From positions 1-51,211 of the forward strand of contig NZ_BMGY01000033.1 in assembly GCF_014640435.1 (NCBI RefSeq): DNA of 51,211 nt, read 5' to 3'. Each line of letters begins with the position of its first letter. The stretch's first letter is position 1. The notes beneath the pieces are model-generated. The model saw only the letters and a list, made by a program, of their open reading frames with translations. It had not been told where the DNA came from and ran no database searches. A program made the position numbers and the translations under genes. Source of the stretch: Hymenobacter frigidus. Its GTDB lineage: Bacteria > Bacteroidota > Bacteroidia > Cytophagales > Hymenobacteraceae. Shown here piece after piece: positions 50,051-51,211 of the stretch.

Positions 50051-51070
50051 ATGTCTGTGTTCACCGATAGCCTCAATATCCTCGCCAAAGCCACGCCGTT
50101 GCGGCTCTGGAACGCGGGGCAGATAATAGGCTCTTACATCCTGAGCAAGCTCACCGGCAAGGCCCGGCACTGGGGCATGCCGCTGGCCCTCAGCTTTGAG
50201 CCCACTACCAGCTGCAACTTGCGCTGCCCGGAGTGCCCCAGCGGCCTGCGCTCGTTTACGCGGCCCACGGGCATGCTGCCCGCCGATTTGTTCAGGAAGA
50301 CGATTGACGAAGTGGCCAGTCGGCTGTGGTACCTCATTTTCTACTTCCAGGGCGAGCCGTATTTGCACCCGCAGTTTCTGGAGTTGGTAAAGTACGCGGC
50401 CGACAAGGGCATATACACTGCCACCAGCACCAACGCCCATTACCTGGGCGACGACAATGCCCGCCGCACCGTGGAAAGCGGCCTCGACCGCCTCATTATC
50501 TCCCTCGATGGCACCACGCAGGACGTGTACCAGCAGTACCGCGTGGGGGGCAAGCTGGAGAAAGTCCTCGAAGGTACCCGCAATGTGGTGAAGTGGCGCA
50601 AAGAGCTGAAGTCCAGCACGCCGCGCATTATTTTCCAATTCCTGGTGGTGCGGCCCAATGAACACCAGATTGACGATGCCAGGCAACTGGCCGTAGCGTT
50701 GGGCGTGGACGATGTGTGGTTCAAAACCGCGCAGATTTACGACCACGCGCAGGGCTCCCCGCTCATCCCGACCATCGACTACTACTCGCGCTACCAGAAC
50801 AACACCGACGGCACCTGGAGCCTGAAAAACAAGCTGGTGGACCACTGCTGGAAAATGTGGCACTCCTGCGTCATCACCTGGGATGGCCTGGTGGTGCCCT
50901 GCTGCTTCGATAAAGATGCCGAATACCGCCAGGGTGACCTCAAAACCGAGACATTCGCCCAACTCTGGCGCGGCCCCAAGTACCAGAATTTCCGCAACAG
51001 CCTGCTCAAAGGCCGCGACCAGATTGAGATGTGCCGCAACTGCTCGGAGGGTACGAAGGTGTGGGGATAG
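50051..51070 (+). CDS. Radical SAM protein with SPASM-type C-terminal cluster
   Basis: 339 residues from ATG 50051. The radical SAM motif CxxxCxxC is Cys55, 59 and 62 in TTSCNLRCPECPSG. YFQGEPYLHPQF corresponds to the GGEP-like motif, and LIISLDGTTQDVYQQYR and TSTNAHYL are barrel strands. The C-terminal region carries HSCVITWDGLVVPCCFDKDAEYRQGD and MCRNCSEGTK, the cysteine pattern of a SPASM auxiliary Fe-S site. Such proteins modify peptides or sugars; this type is common next to glycan genes in Bacteroidota. No precursor peptide gene is visible, so the substrate is open. Confidence 0.88.
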   Translation: MSVFTDSLNILAKATPLRLWNAGQIIGSYILSKLTGKARHWGMPLALSFEPTTSCNLRCPECPSGLRSFTRPTGMLPADLFRKTIDEVASRLWYLIFYFQGEPYLHPQFLELVKYAADKGIYTATSTNAHYLGDDNARRTVESGLDRLIISLDGTTQDVYQQYRVGGKLEKVLEGTRNVVKWRKELKSSTPRIIFQFLVVRPNEHQIDDARQLAVALGVDDVWFKTAQIYDHAQGSPLIPTIDYYSRYQNNTDGTWSLKNKLVDHCWKMWHSCVITWDGLVVPCCFDKDAEYRQGDLKTETFAQLWRGPKYQNFRNSLLKGRDQIEMCRNCSEGTKVWG

Positions 51071-51158
51071 TCGATACTGATAAATTTGAATTATAAATTA
51101 CAGCTGAAGCAGTTAGCCAGAATCTATAATTTAAATTGAAGCTGTTTAAGTAGTCACG

Positions 51159-51180
51159 CAAAAGTAACGGTGTACTTTTG
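51159..51180. promoter_or_regulatory. Back-to-back -7 boxes forming a palindrome near the window end
   Basis: CAAAAGTA (51159-51166) and TACTTTTG (51173-51180) are perfect reverse complements with a 6-base centre. Each is a full TAnnTTTG match, one per strand. The plus-strand box would serve a gene that starts beyond the window. Confidence 0.4.
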
Positions 51181-51211
51181 GCCGACCTCCATTAAGACGT
51201 GTTCGATGCGT

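Noticed and set aside
1..51211. tRNA, rRNA or CRISPR arrays
   Set aside because: No cloverleaf-like segment with a GGTTCGA-type arm, no rRNA-like stretch, and no regularly spaced direct repeats were found by eye.

Overview
The window looks like a chromosome segment of a GC-rich, aerobic member of the Bacteroidota, most likely Hymenobacter or a close relative in the Cytophagales. This is inferred from a type IX secretion C-terminal domain on a giant secreted protein, promoter boxes of the Bacteroidota form TAnnTTTG in front of many genes, weak Shine-Dalgarno signals, a TonB-dependent receptor with a carboxypeptidase-like N-terminal domain, and a eukaryote-like kynurenine pathway. No rRNA, tRNA or CRISPR was seen.

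Layout. (1) 1-2464: the right end of an IS630-type element sits inside an emrA/hlyD-like gene. The operon behind it on the minus strand is tolC, universal stress protein, emrA. (2) 2710-9456: a sigma-54 activator with two GAF domains, a 40-residue lysine-rich peptide gene, a 1,177-residue secreted repeat protein, then a start-less second copy of the peptide's 3' end together with its terminator. (3) 9457-14583: polA, a frameshifted lipoprotein gene, an orphan LytTR response regulator and a small secreted protein. (4) 14669-24160: tryptophan/kynurenine catabolism. kmo lies alone, and haao-acmsd-kynU form an operon that continues into a membrane protein and alkB. A TonB receptor gene carrying two in-frame stop codons lies between them. 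(5) 24251-37162: a surface-glycan region with three unrelated polytopic GT-C-like proteins, two GT2 polyprenol-phosphate glycosyltransferases, a methyltransferase, a GH16 enzyme and three paralogous lipoproteins. Their beta-sandwich domain also appears fused to the C-terminus of one of the membrane proteins. (6) 37231-39254: an aldehyde dehydrogenase that fits the step after ACMSD, and a Uma2-family nuclease. (7) 39346-45587: nucleotide-sugar genes (wbpD-like, tviB/wbpA-like, galE, rfbB, tviC/wbpP-like, rfbA). (8) 45844-51070: a secreted protein of unknown function, radA, a thioredoxin-fold lipid-side protein with a degenerate active site, and a radical SAM/SPASM protein.

How the genes work together. 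kmo, kynU, haao, acmsd and the aldehyde dehydrogenase make a nearly complete path from kynurenine through 3-hydroxyanthranilate to 2-aminomuconate. The entry steps (tryptophan dioxygenase, formamidase) and the 2-aminomuconate deaminase are not in the window. The region 24-45 kb supplies UDP- and dTDP-sugars, lipid-linked sugar donors, and membrane enzymes and lipoproteins that could use or bind the products; this joint role is inferred from gene content. Many intergenic gaps, especially between the nucleotide-sugar genes, hold palindromic interspersed repeats of several unrelated families.
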